A stretch of 32,584 bases of DNA from NCBI GenBank assembly GCA_021647315.1, contig JAKIUY010000051.1:1-32584 (forward strand). The letters are read 5' to 3'. Origin of the DNA: Victivallaceae bacterium. Lineage in GTDB: Bacteria > Verrucomicrobiota > Lentisphaeria > Victivallales > Victivallaceae. Below are positions 1 to 7,809 of this stretch, piece after piece. Each line of letters opens with the position of its first letter. The first letter of the stretch is position 1. Made by a program: the position numbers and the translations under genes. Below the pieces are notes generated by a model. That model was not told where the DNA came from, ran no database searches, and saw only the letters and a program-made list of their open reading frames with translations.

Positions 1-121
1 ATAGTAACAACCTTTCCCAACAACCTTTTTCCGTGCAGTGCGCATTTGATAACCCCCAACAGTTAAAATTAGCTGATACAATAATAAAATAGGGCAGAAA
101 CAGAAATAACAACCCTAATCA

Positions 122-207
122 AAAAAATATCATCAATTTCAACCTGTCCCTTAATGACTCCTAAAAATCTAAAAAATATCATCAATTTCAACCTGTCCCT
201 TAATGAC
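122..207. repeat. 37-bp direct repeat, two copies
   Basis: Two identical 37-bp copies (122-158 and 171-207), starting with six A residues and ending in CCCTTAATGAC, lie with a 49-bp period in the non-coding leader of hisG. No open frame of note covers them. They are not followed by further copies or spacers, so this is a tandem duplication or dispersed repeat rather than a CRISPR. Seen directly in the sequence; function unknown. Confidence 0.85.
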
Positions 208-288
208 ACAGGAATTCAGATTCAGAATTCAGGGAAATTCAGGATACATAGATTCAGGAAGGAAAGATTCAGGAAATAGTATCCTGTG
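207..288. repeat. ATTCAG-rich cluster inside a 7-bp inverted repeat
   Basis: Six copies of ATTCAG occur at 214, 220, 227, 237, 252 and 267. They are enclosed by an inverted pair, CACAGGA (207-213) and TCCTGTG (282-288). The cluster sits just upstream of the hisG promoter. Positions 1-121 hold nothing I can recognise. Function is unknown; a regulator-binding array or simple repeat drift are both possible. Confidence 0.5.
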
Positions 289-292
289 ATGG

Positions 293-320
293 TTGAACTT
301 CTGACTTTTATTTTTATATT
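293..320 (+). promoter_or_regulatory. Candidate sigma-70 promoter of hisG
   Basis: TTGAAC (293-298) and TATATT (315-320) are separated by 16 bp, 45 bp upstream of the hisG start. A TGAGGA ribosome-binding site lies at 353-358. Pattern match only. Confidence 0.5.
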
Positions 321-365
321 AGTAGAGTTGAATATCTGAAAAATAAATAAACTGAGGATTTTATT

Positions 366-1238
366 ATGAATAAATTGATGTTGGGTATTCCCAAAGGTAG
401 CCTGGAAAAAACTACTGCTGAAATGTTCGCTAAAGCTGGGTACAAAATAGCTATCAGCTCACGTTCATACTTTCCGACTATTGATGATGATGAGATTGAG
501 TGTATGTTGATTCGAGCTCAGGAAATGTCGCGTTATGTCGAAAAGGGCGTACTTGATTGCGGTTTGACCGGTTATGACTGGATTGAAGAGAACGGTTCGG
601 ATGTGATTGAAGTTGCTGAACTTGTTTATGGTAAAGTTGGACGCAAACCGTTACGCTGGGTGCTGGCGGTACCGGAAGGATCTGATATTAAAGGTCCGGC
701 TGACCTTGAAGGTAAACTGATTGCTACTGAAGCTGTTGGCATGACCAAGCGTTACCTTGAACGTCATGGGGTTACCGCTGATGTTGAATTCAGCTGGGGT
801 GCTACCGAAGTAAAACCGCCTAAATTTGCCGATGCAATTGTCGAAATAACTGAAACTGGCTCATCATTACGAGCTAATAATCTTGATATTATTGATACAC
901 TGTGCGAGAGCACCACTCGTTTTATCGCCAATAAAGCAGCTATGGAAAATCCGTTTAAAAAGGCCAAAATAAAGCAACTGGCGATGTTACTCAAAGCAGT
1001 ATTGGCCGCAGAAGGAAAAGTTGGTCTGATGCTCAATGTTATGGAACAGAATCTTGATTCACTGCTTAAACAGCTTCCGGCGCTTGAACGGCCGACGGTA
1101 TCACATTTGGCTGAAGATGGTTGGTGCGCACTTAATACTATTGTTGACGAACATGTGGTTCGTGATCTGATTCCTGAATTGATTACAGCAGGCGCGACCG
1201 GTATTGTTGAATACCCGTTGAATAAAATAGTCTCCTAA
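366..1238 (+). CDS. hisG: ATP phosphoribosyltransferase, long form (HisG)
   Basis: First enzyme of histidine biosynthesis: it joins ATP and PRPP to give phosphoribosyl-ATP in the cytoplasm. The start [11 protein letters not shown], the [12 protein letters not shown] segment and the [13 protein letters not shown] phosphate-binding stretch are typical of the family. At 290 residues it is the long form, whose C-terminal ACT-like domain (about residues 215-285) binds histidine for feedback inhibition and makes a HisZ partner unnecessary. The start is supported by TGAGGA seven bases upstream. No other his gene is in the window, so it is a lone his gene at the left edge of the polysaccharide locus; its reading direction is shared with that locus but 190 bp and a separate promoter divide them. 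Identification is firm. Confidence 0.96.
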   Translation: MNKLMLGIPKGSLEKTTAEMFAKAGYKIAISSRSYFPTIDDDEIECMLIRAQEMSRYVEKGVLDCGLTGYDWIEENGSDVIEVAELVYGKVGRKPLRWVLAVPEGSDIKGPADLEGKLIATEAVGMTKRYLERHGVTADVEFSWGATEVKPPKFADAIVEITETGSSLRANNLDIIDTLCESTTRFIANKAAMENPFKKAKIKQLAMLLKAVLAAEGKVGLMLNVMEQNLDSLLKQLPALERPTVSHLAEDGWCALNTIVDEHVVRDLIPELITAGATGIVEYPLNKIVS

Positions 1239-1313
1239 CCTATCTTGCTGCGCAATCTAGGTATAAAATAGTATTGGTAAAGTAAATAGGTTGAAGTAAA
1301 TTCACAAAAATTA

Positions 1314-1342
1314 TTGACTTTCATGAATTTCTGTGCTATAGT
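1314..1342 (+). promoter_or_regulatory. Strong sigma-70 promoter with extended -10
   Basis: TTGACT (1314-1319), a 17-bp spacer and TATAGT (1337-1342), with TGC directly before the -10 (extended -10). This is the best promoter match in the window. It reads into the winged-helix gene at 1430 and possibly on toward the polysaccharide locus. The predicted start site is near 1349. Confidence 0.75.
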
Positions 1343-1349
1343 TACCATC

Positions 1350-1361
1350 AGTAACGTTACT
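1350..1361. promoter_or_regulatory. 12-bp perfect palindrome at the transcription start (operator candidate)
   Basis: AGTAACGTTACT is a perfect 12-bp palindrome placed at about +1 to +12 of the 1314-1342 promoter. That position suits a repressor site, and the first gene downstream encodes a winged-helix protein, so autoregulation is a natural guess. A further small hairpin, GGCAG-AGC-CTGCC, lies at 1379-1391 in the leader. Confidence 0.5.
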
Positions 1362-1429
1362 TAACTCCTAAGTGATGGGGCAGAGCCTGCCAAGGATTAA
1401 AACTATCCCAGCTTGCACAGTTAAAAAAA

Positions 1430-2017
1430 ATGATCCAGCTAGAAAAAAAACAATTGCAGGAACTTGAGATCCTGAAGCATGTCGAAGACTCTCCGCAGTT
1501 AAATAACCGCATGGCAGCGGCAAAGCTGGGTTGCAGTGTGAAGCTTGCCCATGAAATTCTGCGAAAAATGGTCGGCAGAGGATTCCTGCATGTCAGCAAG
1601 ATTCATTCGCGTCGCTGGGACTATTTTATCACTCCTCAAGGCATTGCTGAAAAAGCCCGGCTTACTTATGAGTTTGTCCAATTTTCGATGCAGTTTTATC
1701 AGGAAGCGAGGGAACAGAGTTCACAGGTTTGCCGTGATATTGTTGAAGCCGGGCACCAGACAGTTGCGCTTTTGGGGACTGGAGATTTGGCAGAAATAGC
1801 CTATCTTGGGATAAAAGAGTGGAATCTGCAATTAATTGAGGTATACGGAGACCGCGAAGGCAAATTCATGGGGCATAATATTTTTCCGTATGACGAGGTC
1901 GACAGTACTGCAGCTGAAATTATAATTATCTCGCTCTACAATCGCAGCCAACCGATGACTCCGCAATACCTGCCGGTTGGAATCCCCAAAATGGATAAAA
2001 TGGTTTGGATTTTTTAA
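1430..2017 (+). CDS. EPS-locus winged-helix regulator with C-terminal Rossmann-like domain
   Basis: Residues about 8-75 form a MarR-like winged helix (recognition region AAAKLGCSVKLAHEILRKM, wing ending in YFITPQGIAEKARLT). The ITPQGIAEKARLTYEF stretch resembles the EPS-associated MarR-type regulators that precede exopolysaccharide loci. After a short helical linker, residues about 110-195 look like a nucleotide- or sugar-binding Rossmann domain (VALLGTGDLAEIAYLGI, then IIIISLYNRS), as in CoA-binding or PglD N-terminal domains. The usual EPS-MarR proteins are only about 110 residues and lack this part. The ATG at 1430 has no clear ribosome-binding site; the frame is open back to 1376 without a better start. 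Placed just upstream of the polysaccharide locus, it probably controls it, perhaps in response to a bound metabolite; that is inference. Confidence 0.75.
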   Translation: MIQLEKKQLQELEILKHVEDSPQLNNRMAAAKLGCSVKLAHEILRKMVGRGFLHVSKIHSRRWDYFITPQGIAEKARLTYEFVQFSMQFYQEAREQSSQVCRDIVEAGHQTVALLGTGDLAEIAYLGIKEWNLQLIEVYGDREGKFMGHNIFPYDEVDSTAAEIIIISLYNRSQPMTPQYLPVGIPKMDKMVWIF

Positions 2018-2056
2018 TTCAGTATATAATGATATTGATACAAAGGGAGATATTCT

Positions 2057-2497
2057 ATGGCAAGGAAGTTTTTAAAACAGTCATTGAATCAATAATTTCG
2101 CGAGGTAAATGTGGTGGTTTGTGATGAAGCTAAACTAGATGACCGCGGTTGTAACGGTGCTCCTGACTTTGTGGTTGAGATTCTCTCTGCCTCAACTGCC
2201 AGCAGGGATTTGCGTGAAAAACTGTTGCTCTATGAGCGTTTTGGTGTCAAAGAATACTGGATTGCTGATCTTTGGAGCCGAACCATCAGAGTCCATCTGT
2301 ATGACAATGAACAATTTGCCCCGGCTAAAATATTTACTGATAATGATCTGCTTTTTGCCGACATTCATCAAGTTAATTATGGTGGTAGAAATTTGAAAAT
2401 TATCTCCAAAGATAATTTAATTAAGGTCAAAAAAGCCACAGGTCGCTTAAAAGATTTAGCTGATGCCGAGGAGCTGGAAAAAATAGATGGAATATGA
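2057..2497 (+). pseudogene. Uma2-family (DUF820) nuclease, decayed
   Basis: The C-terminal two thirds of a Uma2/DUF820 PD-(D/E)XK protein are clear: VVCDEAKLDDRGCNGAPD, then DFVVEILSASTASRD and YERFGVKEYWIAD. The family is normally about 180-200 residues, with roughly 60 more N-terminal residues than remain here. A ribosome-binding site (AGGGAG, 2043-2048) and ATG at 2057 are in the same frame but meet a TAA at 2093 after 12 codons, so the gene has an internal deletion plus a stop. A GTG at 2111 with GAGG before it could restart translation of a 128-residue product. A TATAAT at 2025-2030 may be the old promoter -10. Most likely a relic. Confidence 0.7.
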
Positions 2498-2702
2498 AAT
2501 CAACATAAGTAAATAGGTCAATTAATTTTTAAAAAGAAATCTTCGTTAGAATATAAACCTATTCCAAATAAATATTATAGAGTATAGGTCAACGAATATT
2601 TAGCTTTTTTTATGAATAGCCTCATTGTTTTAAATTCGCATAATTTGCTAAATTACTTCGTCTGTCGCTGCGCTCGAGTAGCGTTGACAATAAATCTTAT
2701 TT

Positions 2703-4043
2703 ATGTTAAAAACTTTTAATAACTTATTCAAACGAGCCATTGCCCATGACGGACTGAAAAAATACGGGGCTAATATCTCCTGGCTGTTCGCTGAAAAAAT
2801 TTTCAGGATGGCAGTTGGCTTTACCGTGGGTATCTATGTCGCCCGGCAACTGGGGCCGGCAAAATATGGTATTCTCAACTATGCCATCAGTTTTGCGGCA
2901 ATATTCTCAATCATGGTCTCGCTGGGCTTAGATCAGATTGTCGTGCGCGAATTGGTTAAACGTCCTCGTCGCCGTGATACCCTACTCGGAACCACCTTCA
3001 TCCTGCGGCTGACCGGTTTTCTGTTGATGCTCGGTGGCGTCGCTGCCGGTCTGTTCTTATCGCATAATGACCGCAATACCAATTTAATTGTTATAATCAT
3101 CACCGCCGGTTATCTGTTTCAGATATTCCAGACGATTGATTTCTATTTTCAGGCCAATGTATTATCTAAATATGTCGCGACTTCACAGGTTATCGCCTGG
3201 ACGATTGTCTCCGGTTTCAGAGCATGGGGGGCTTACAGTGGAGCTCCATTAATCTATTTCGCCTGGCTGGAAGCGGCCAATATGGGATTAATGTCGTTAG
3301 GTTATCTGATATTCTACAGTCTGAATGCGGGTTCGCTGTTTAAATGGAACTTCAAACCCCATATTGCAAAGTTTTTGCTGAAAAACTCCTGGCCGTTGTT
3401 GCTTGCCGGTGCTGCCGGTATGATTCATATGCGAGTTGATCAAGTAATGATTAAAACGATGCTGGGGGCAACAGATGTCGGATATTATGCTGTTGCGGTA
3501 AAATTGGTGGAGTTGTGGTATTTTTTTCCGATAATAATTTGCAGTTCACTATTTCCCGCGATTATCAGATCAAAAGGAGTTTCTGAAGCACACTATTTAA
3601 ATCGTTTACAGAAACTTTTTACGTTACTGTTTTGGTTTGCATTTACCCTTGCTCTAGGAACTACGTTGATAGGGCAACAGCTTATTACCTGGTTGTATGG
3701 TAGTCAATATGCAACAGCAACAACCATTCTTATCATCTATATTTGGAATTTAATTTTCATCTCACTGGGGGTTGCCCGTGGCTATTGGTTGATAGCAGAA
3801 AATCTGCAAAAATATTCACTGCTATTTGTGTCAGTTGCTGTTATTGTTAATATCTTATTGAATTATATATTGATTAAGCAATTAGGCGTAAATGGTGCTG
3901 CGTGGGCGACTTTGATTTCTTCATCTATAGTTATATACTGGATGCCGTTGATAATCAAGAAAACGCGGATTTTATGTGTTATGTTTAATAAGGCAATTAT
4001 CCCAATATTTTTAATTAAAGAATGGAAAGGAGTTGATAAATGA
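2703..4043 (+). CDS. Polysaccharide flippase (Wzx-type, MOP superfamily)
   Basis: An integral membrane protein of 446 residues with about 12-14 hydrophobic segments. The start is typical of Wzx/RfbX proteins: NISWLFAEKIFRMAVGFTVG, then YVARQLGPAKYGILNYAISF at residues about 45-64. Such proteins flip undecaprenyl-linked oligosaccharide repeat units across the inner membrane. It is the first gene of the polysaccharide block and overlaps the next gene by 4 bp (ATGA). No ribosome-binding site precedes the ATG at 2703. A TTGACA at 2684-2689 lies too close to the start to serve as its -35. Transcription may therefore come from farther upstream. The family call is firm; the exported glycan is unknown. 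Confidence 0.9.
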   Translation: MLKTFNNLFKRAIAHDGLKKYGANISWLFAEKIFRMAVGFTVGIYVARQLGPAKYGILNYAISFAAIFSIMVSLGLDQIVVRELVKRPRRRDTLLGTTFILRLTGFLLMLGGVAAGLFLSHNDRNTNLIVIIITAGYLFQIFQTIDFYFQANVLSKYVATSQVIAWTIVSGFRAWGAYSGAPLIYFAWLEAANMGLMSLGYLIFYSLNAGSLFKWNFKPHIAKFLLKNSWPLLLAGAAGMIHMRVDQVMIKTMLGATDVGYYAVAVKLVELWYFFPIIICSSLFPAIIRSKGVSEAHYLNRLQKLFTLLFWFAFTLALGTTLIGQQLITWLYGSQYATATTILIIYIWNLIFISLGVARGYWLIAENLQKYSLLFVSVAVIVNILLNYILIKQLGVNGAAWATLISSSIVIYWMPLIIKKTRILCVMFNKAIIPIFLIKEWKGVDK

Positions 4044-5092
4044 TGCTTGATTTCTTTATTAAATTGCCATTCAGCAATAATTTTAATACCAGTCCGCTAA
4101 CCGTGGTTCAGAAAGCTTTTTTAGCAAAAATCGAACATGGGGAGTATAAATTCAAAGAGAACCATTGTTTATGCGGTAATTTGGATAAAAAACATGATAT
4201 TGTTATTTCCAGCATAGATTCAATTGGGGTCTCCATCAATAATATTTTATGCAAGAAGTGCAGTTTGATCAGATTAGAAAAAATATTTGATGACAGTTCA
4301 TTATCCGAGTTTTATAAAACTGACTATACCGAATTATATATCGGCGCAAAATACATCAATGATGAATATTTTAAGCACGAGATTGCGGCAGATTCAAGAA
4401 GTCGCAGATTATTTAATTTAGTTGAGAATTTAGGGATAATGGATGATATCAATAATGTTTTTGAAATAGGCTGTGGTGCGGGGTGGAATTTATGGCCTTA
4501 TCATAAGAGTAATAAAAATGTTTCAGGTTGTGATTATGGCATAGATTTTCTCAAATACGGCATCCAGAAAGGAATGAACCTATATGAAGGAGCTATAAAT
4601 AAAAATATTACTTCTGAAGACACCCAAGATTTAATTATTCTATCGCATGTATTTGAACATATTGCTGATCCAATAACTTTTATGGATGAAGTCTTATCGT
4701 TGGTTAAAGCTAACAAATACATCCAAATTGAAGTTCCTGGAGTTTTTAATAGGAAAAAAAGTGTGCTTAATACTGCTTTTCAATTACCGCATATCTATAC
4801 CTATAACAAGCGGTTTTTAATTAATTTATTCACTATGCTTGGGGTTGAGATATTATATATTGATGATGAGATCACATGTATTTTAAAAAAACCAGAAAAA
4901 TGGCAATATTGCAATAATGCAAAGCTTGAAGTTGATACTTTACAATATGAATATTGCAGGGTCAAAAAAGAGTTACAACAACAATATTTTAAGAAGAAAA
5001 TTAGATATTTTGTGATAAACATATTAAAGTTCTTAAAACTAAAAGAGTGCATTAAAACAATTTTTAAAAAGCAGGAACATAATGAATTATAA
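4040..5092 (+). CDS. Zinc-finger class I SAM-dependent methyltransferase
   Basis: Residues 43-74 hold two cysteine pairs (C43/C45 and C71/C74) that should bind zinc. A class I methyltransferase fold follows, with motif I at FEIGCGAGWN (141-150) and HVFEHIADP as motif IV. This architecture is common among sugar and lipid methyltransferases of polysaccharide loci (Methyltransf_23-like). The C-terminal 70 residues are lysine-rich and helical (KKKIRYFVINILKFLKLKE) and may touch the membrane. It overlaps the flippase gene by ATGA and the next gene by 11 bp, so it is translationally coupled. The gene is visibly more AT-rich than its neighbours, a hint of separate acquisition. The substrate is not known. 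Confidence 0.8.
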   Translation: MMLDFFIKLPFSNNFNTSPLTVVQKAFLAKIEHGEYKFKENHCLCGNLDKKHDIVISSIDSIGVSINNILCKKCSLIRLEKIFDDSSLSEFYKTDYTELYIGAKYINDEYFKHEIAADSRSRRLFNLVENLGIMDDINNVFEIGCGAGWNLWPYHKSNKNVSGCDYGIDFLKYGIQKGMNLYEGAINKNITSEDTQDLIILSHVFEHIADPITFMDEVLSLVKANKYIQIEVPGVFNRKKSVLNTAFQLPHIYTYNKRFLINLFTMLGVEILYIDDEITCILKKPEKWQYCNNAKLEVDTLQYEYCRVKKELQQQYFKKKIRYFVINILKFLKLKECIKTIFKKQEHNEL

Positions 5093-5918
5093 AAGAGTCG
5101 CAAGGTCGTATTTAAGGAATTTGTATAATGGGGTTCGGGATACTCTTTCTCAGGACCAGGATTTATTACGCAACAGAGAGTTAAAAGATAAATACAAAGG
5201 GAAACGGCTGTTTATTCTCGGCAGTGGGGGCTCTATTAAGCTGTATGATCTGAAGAAATTAAAAGATGAATATGTGATGACGCAGAACAATTTTCATGTT
5301 CATGAGGATATTATGACGATAAATCCTGCTTTTCACTGTGTTGTACCCTATTATCAGACCGAGGGCGATATCAGCACCTGGGTTACCTGGATTGAAGATA
5401 TAGAGAGCAAACTGCCTAATGCGCAGTTTTTCTGGGGAAAAACTACGAGAAAGATGATAGAAGACAACTTTAAAGAACTCATTAATCGTTCTTATTACCT
5501 TGATGCCAAGTATAACATCCTGACACTGACCAAGGCGCAGGCAGATATATCAAAAAGAATGATGGTCGTTCATACTGTGTTGACCCAATGTTTAATTGTC
5601 GCGATGTATATGGGATTTTCTGAGATATATTTACTGGGGTTTGATTTGGATCAGAATTTCCAAAACGCAAAAAATGATTTTGGCCGTTTTTATGGCAAGT
5701 CAATGATCACTGATACTGAGACAGAAAGGGAGCTGGAAAGGCAGATGCATGAAGAGTCTGTTGATGAATGGTTTGGGCAATGGATAACGTTCAAGCAGCT
5801 TAAACTAATTAAAGATTATGCTATTGCTAACCATATAGAAATATTTAATGCGTCTGAACATGGTGTATTAAACATGTATCCCAGAGTAAATTTTGATAAA
5901 ATATTGGCTGAAGGCTAA
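5082..5918 (+). CDS. MptE-like / GT42-fold protein (DUF115-type), probable glycosyltransferase
   Basis: The motif FILGSGGSIKLYDLKKL (residues about 44-60) with a later GFSEIYLLGFDLDQ, then YGKS and a C-terminal HGVLNMYPRVNFDKIL, matches the 6-hydroxymethylpterin pyrophosphokinase MptE-like/DUF115 group. These share the glycine-rich opening and the G(F/Y)xEIYLxGxD motif with Campylobacter GT42 sialyltransferases. In a sugar locus, and directly before a CMP-sugar synthetase-like gene, a CMP-sugar-dependent glycosyltransferase is a better guess than a pterin enzyme. AGGAA precedes the ATG, and the gene overlaps its upstream neighbour by 11 bp. Motifs are seen; the transfer role is inferred. Confidence 0.65.
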   Translation: MNYKRVARSYLRNLYNGVRDTLSQDQDLLRNRELKDKYKGKRLFILGSGGSIKLYDLKKLKDEYVMTQNNFHVHEDIMTINPAFHCVVPYYQTEGDISTWVTWIEDIESKLPNAQFFWGKTTRKMIEDNFKELINRSYYLDAKYNILTLTKAQADISKRMMVVHTVLTQCLIVAMYMGFSEIYLLGFDLDQNFQNAKNDFGRFYGKSMITDTETERELERQMHEESVDEWFGQWITFKQLKLIKDYAIANHIEIFNASEHGVLNMYPRVNFDKILAEG

Positions 5919-5930
5919 AGGATAGACACA

Positions 5931-6635
5931 ATGAAAAATATTATTGCAATTATTCCCGCCCGCGGCGGGTCAAAAGGTATCAAGCGGAAAAATCTGGTTG
6001 AGATCAACGGGAAACCGCTGGTCGCCTATTCAATTGAGCACGCCTTGGCTTCGAAACTAATCAGCCGGGTGGTGGTATCAACGGAAGACGAGGAAATCGC
6101 TCAGGTGTCACGCAGTTACGGGGCGGAAATTCCGATTCTCAGACCACAGGAATTGGCGGAAGACCATGTTTTCGATTTGCCGGTATATGAACACATGTTA
6201 AAATACCTGGAAGAGACAGAAGGCTACAAAGCCGATATTGTGGTTCACCTGCGACCGACAACTCCATATAGGAAAATTGAGTGGATAGATGAAGCGATTG
6301 AATTACTAATTGACAATGAAGATGCTGACAGTGTGCGTTCTGTTTCAGAACCATCTCAGCATCCTTACCGGGTGTTTGAAATCAAAGATAAATTATTGTC
6401 GCCGATTATGAAAGAGCGCCATCCTCATCCCTATTTACTGAGGAGACAGGATCTACCGCCGATGTATTTTTATAACTGTGTAATTGATGTAACAAAACCC
6501 AACACCATATTCGGTAAGCAATCGATGACTGGGGATAAAATGCTGCCATATATAATGGATCCCGACGAGGTGATTGATATTGATACAAAAATGGATTTGG
6601 AATTTGCAAGATTTTTTATGGAGAACAGAATATGA
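5931..6635 (+). CDS. Acylneuraminate cytidylyltransferase-like (NeuA/KdsB-like) CMP-sugar synthetase
   Basis: The N-terminal IPARGGSKGIKRKNL (residues 8-22) is the CTP-binding signature of CMP-NeuAc synthetases. VVHLRPTTPYR and a C-terminal IDIDTKMDLEFAR, which carries the metal-binding aspartates, complete the fold. Its 234 residues match the family. It should couple CTP with an ulosonic or related acid sugar to give a CMP-sugar. No NeuB-type synthase, NeuC epimerase or legionaminic/pseudaminic acid genes lie nearby; the next two genes are dehydrogenases, so the substrate may be unusual. AAAGGA precedes the start and the stop overlaps the next start (ATGA). Family certain, substrate unknown. 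Confidence 0.88.
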   Translation: MKNIIAIIPARGGSKGIKRKNLVEINGKPLVAYSIEHALASKLISRVVVSTEDEEIAQVSRSYGAEIPILRPQELAEDHVFDLPVYEHMLKYLEETEGYKADIVVHLRPTTPYRKIEWIDEAIELLIDNEDADSVRSVSEPSQHPYRVFEIKDKLLSPIMKERHPHPYLLRRQDLPPMYFYNCVIDVTKPNTIFGKQSMTGDKMLPYIMDPDEVIDIDTKMDLEFARFFMENRI

Positions 6636-7798
6636 ATATACTGATTATTGGTTCCGGCATGTATGTTACCGGACGCGGTGGGTACAATAATGCTACGGTC
6701 TTGGCTTCACTTGCGGAAACAGGCAAAACCCGGCAGATTGGCAGAGTAGTGGTTACCGGGATGCATGATAATGAAGCCATGGTGGATAAAAGCGTCAGAA
6801 AAGTTAATCGCAGATTAAACACCAACTTAGCGGTCGACTATGTTCAGTTTTCCGATGATATTGCTTTTGATATTGAGAATATCACAAATCAATACAAGTT
6901 TGACTGTGCAATCCTGGTGGTGCCTGATCATTTGCACTATAATTATGCGAAAGAGTTATTAAATCATAATTTGCACATATTGGTGGCAAAACCATTTGTG
7001 ACAAATATTGCGGATGCGCAGGCGTTGATTAGTCTTCAGGAGTGCAAGCGAAGATTGGGAATGGTTGAATTTCACAAAAGATTTGATGAAGCAAATTTAT
7101 ACACGAAAAAGATCCTCAGTCAGCATCAGTTAGGAGACCTTTCATACATTACGGTTGACTACAGTCAACGGCTGGTTATTCCGACTGATATATTCAGGAG
7201 CTGGAGTGAAAAGACAAATATATTCCAATATCTTGGGGTTCACTATGTTGATTTAATTCACTTTTTTACCGAAGCAGTTCCGGTGAAATTGATGGCTATC
7301 GGAACTAAGGGCATATTGACCAAGCATGGCATAGACAATTATGATTCAATTCATGTAACTATGCAATGGGAATATCCAGACAGTAAAAAAACATTTCTGG
7401 CTATTTTCAATACCAATTGGATTGATTCCAACAGTTCGAGTGCAATGTCTGATCAGAAATTTAAGATTGTCGGCGGAAAAGGACGATTAGATGCCGATCA
7501 GAAAAACCGTGGCATTCAGATTGTTAATGATGCCGAGAATATTCGCGATATAAATCCATATTTTTCCGAATATTTATATGATGTCGATGGCGAACAGAAA
7601 TTTTCGGGCTATGGTTATCAAAGTATTTCACAGTTTATCAAAGATGTTGAAGATGTCGACAATGGCAGACAGACATTAGCCCACTTAAACAGACACCGGG
7701 CCAGCTTTCGCAATGCGTCAGTATCGGTTGCGGTCAGTGAAGCCGTGAATAAATCTTTAGAGAATAATCAATGGGTTGAAGTGAAACTTATCAAATAA
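6632..7798 (+). CDS. Gfo/Idh/MocA-family NAD(P)-dependent sugar dehydrogenase
   Basis: A Rossmann domain begins at MNILIIGSGMYVTGRGGYNN. The family's EKP motif appears as LVAKPFV (residues about 115-121), so the catalytic lysine is kept while the usual glutamate is alanine. GVHYVDLIHFF (about 202-212) corresponds to the conserved GxHxxD catalytic segment. Members oxidise or reduce sugar hydroxyls such as C2, C3 or C4. It is wedged between a CMP-sugar synthetase-like gene (ATGA overlap) and an Ldh2-family dehydrogenase, which suggests the two dehydrogenases and the cytidylyltransferase work on one sugar. The 388-residue length is ordinary. Confidence 0.85.
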   Translation: MNILIIGSGMYVTGRGGYNNATVLASLAETGKTRQIGRVVVTGMHDNEAMVDKSVRKVNRRLNTNLAVDYVQFSDDIAFDIENITNQYKFDCAILVVPDHLHYNYAKELLNHNLHILVAKPFVTNIADAQALISLQECKRRLGMVEFHKRFDEANLYTKKILSQHQLGDLSYITVDYSQRLVIPTDIFRSWSEKTNIFQYLGVHYVDLIHFFTEAVPVKLMAIGTKGILTKHGIDNYDSIHVTMQWEYPDSKKTFLAIFNTNWIDSNSSSAMSDQKFKIVGGKGRLDADQKNRGIQIVNDAENIRDINPYFSEYLYDVDGEQKFSGYGYQSISQFIKDVEDVDNGRQTLAHLNRHRASFRNASVSVAVSEAVNKSLENNQWVEVKLIK

Positions 7799-7809
7799 TG
7801 AGGTATAAT

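Noticed and set aside
2684-2712. TTGACA before the flippase gene as its promoter
   Set aside because: A -10 at normal spacing would fall inside the coding sequence and no TATAAT-like hexamer is there.
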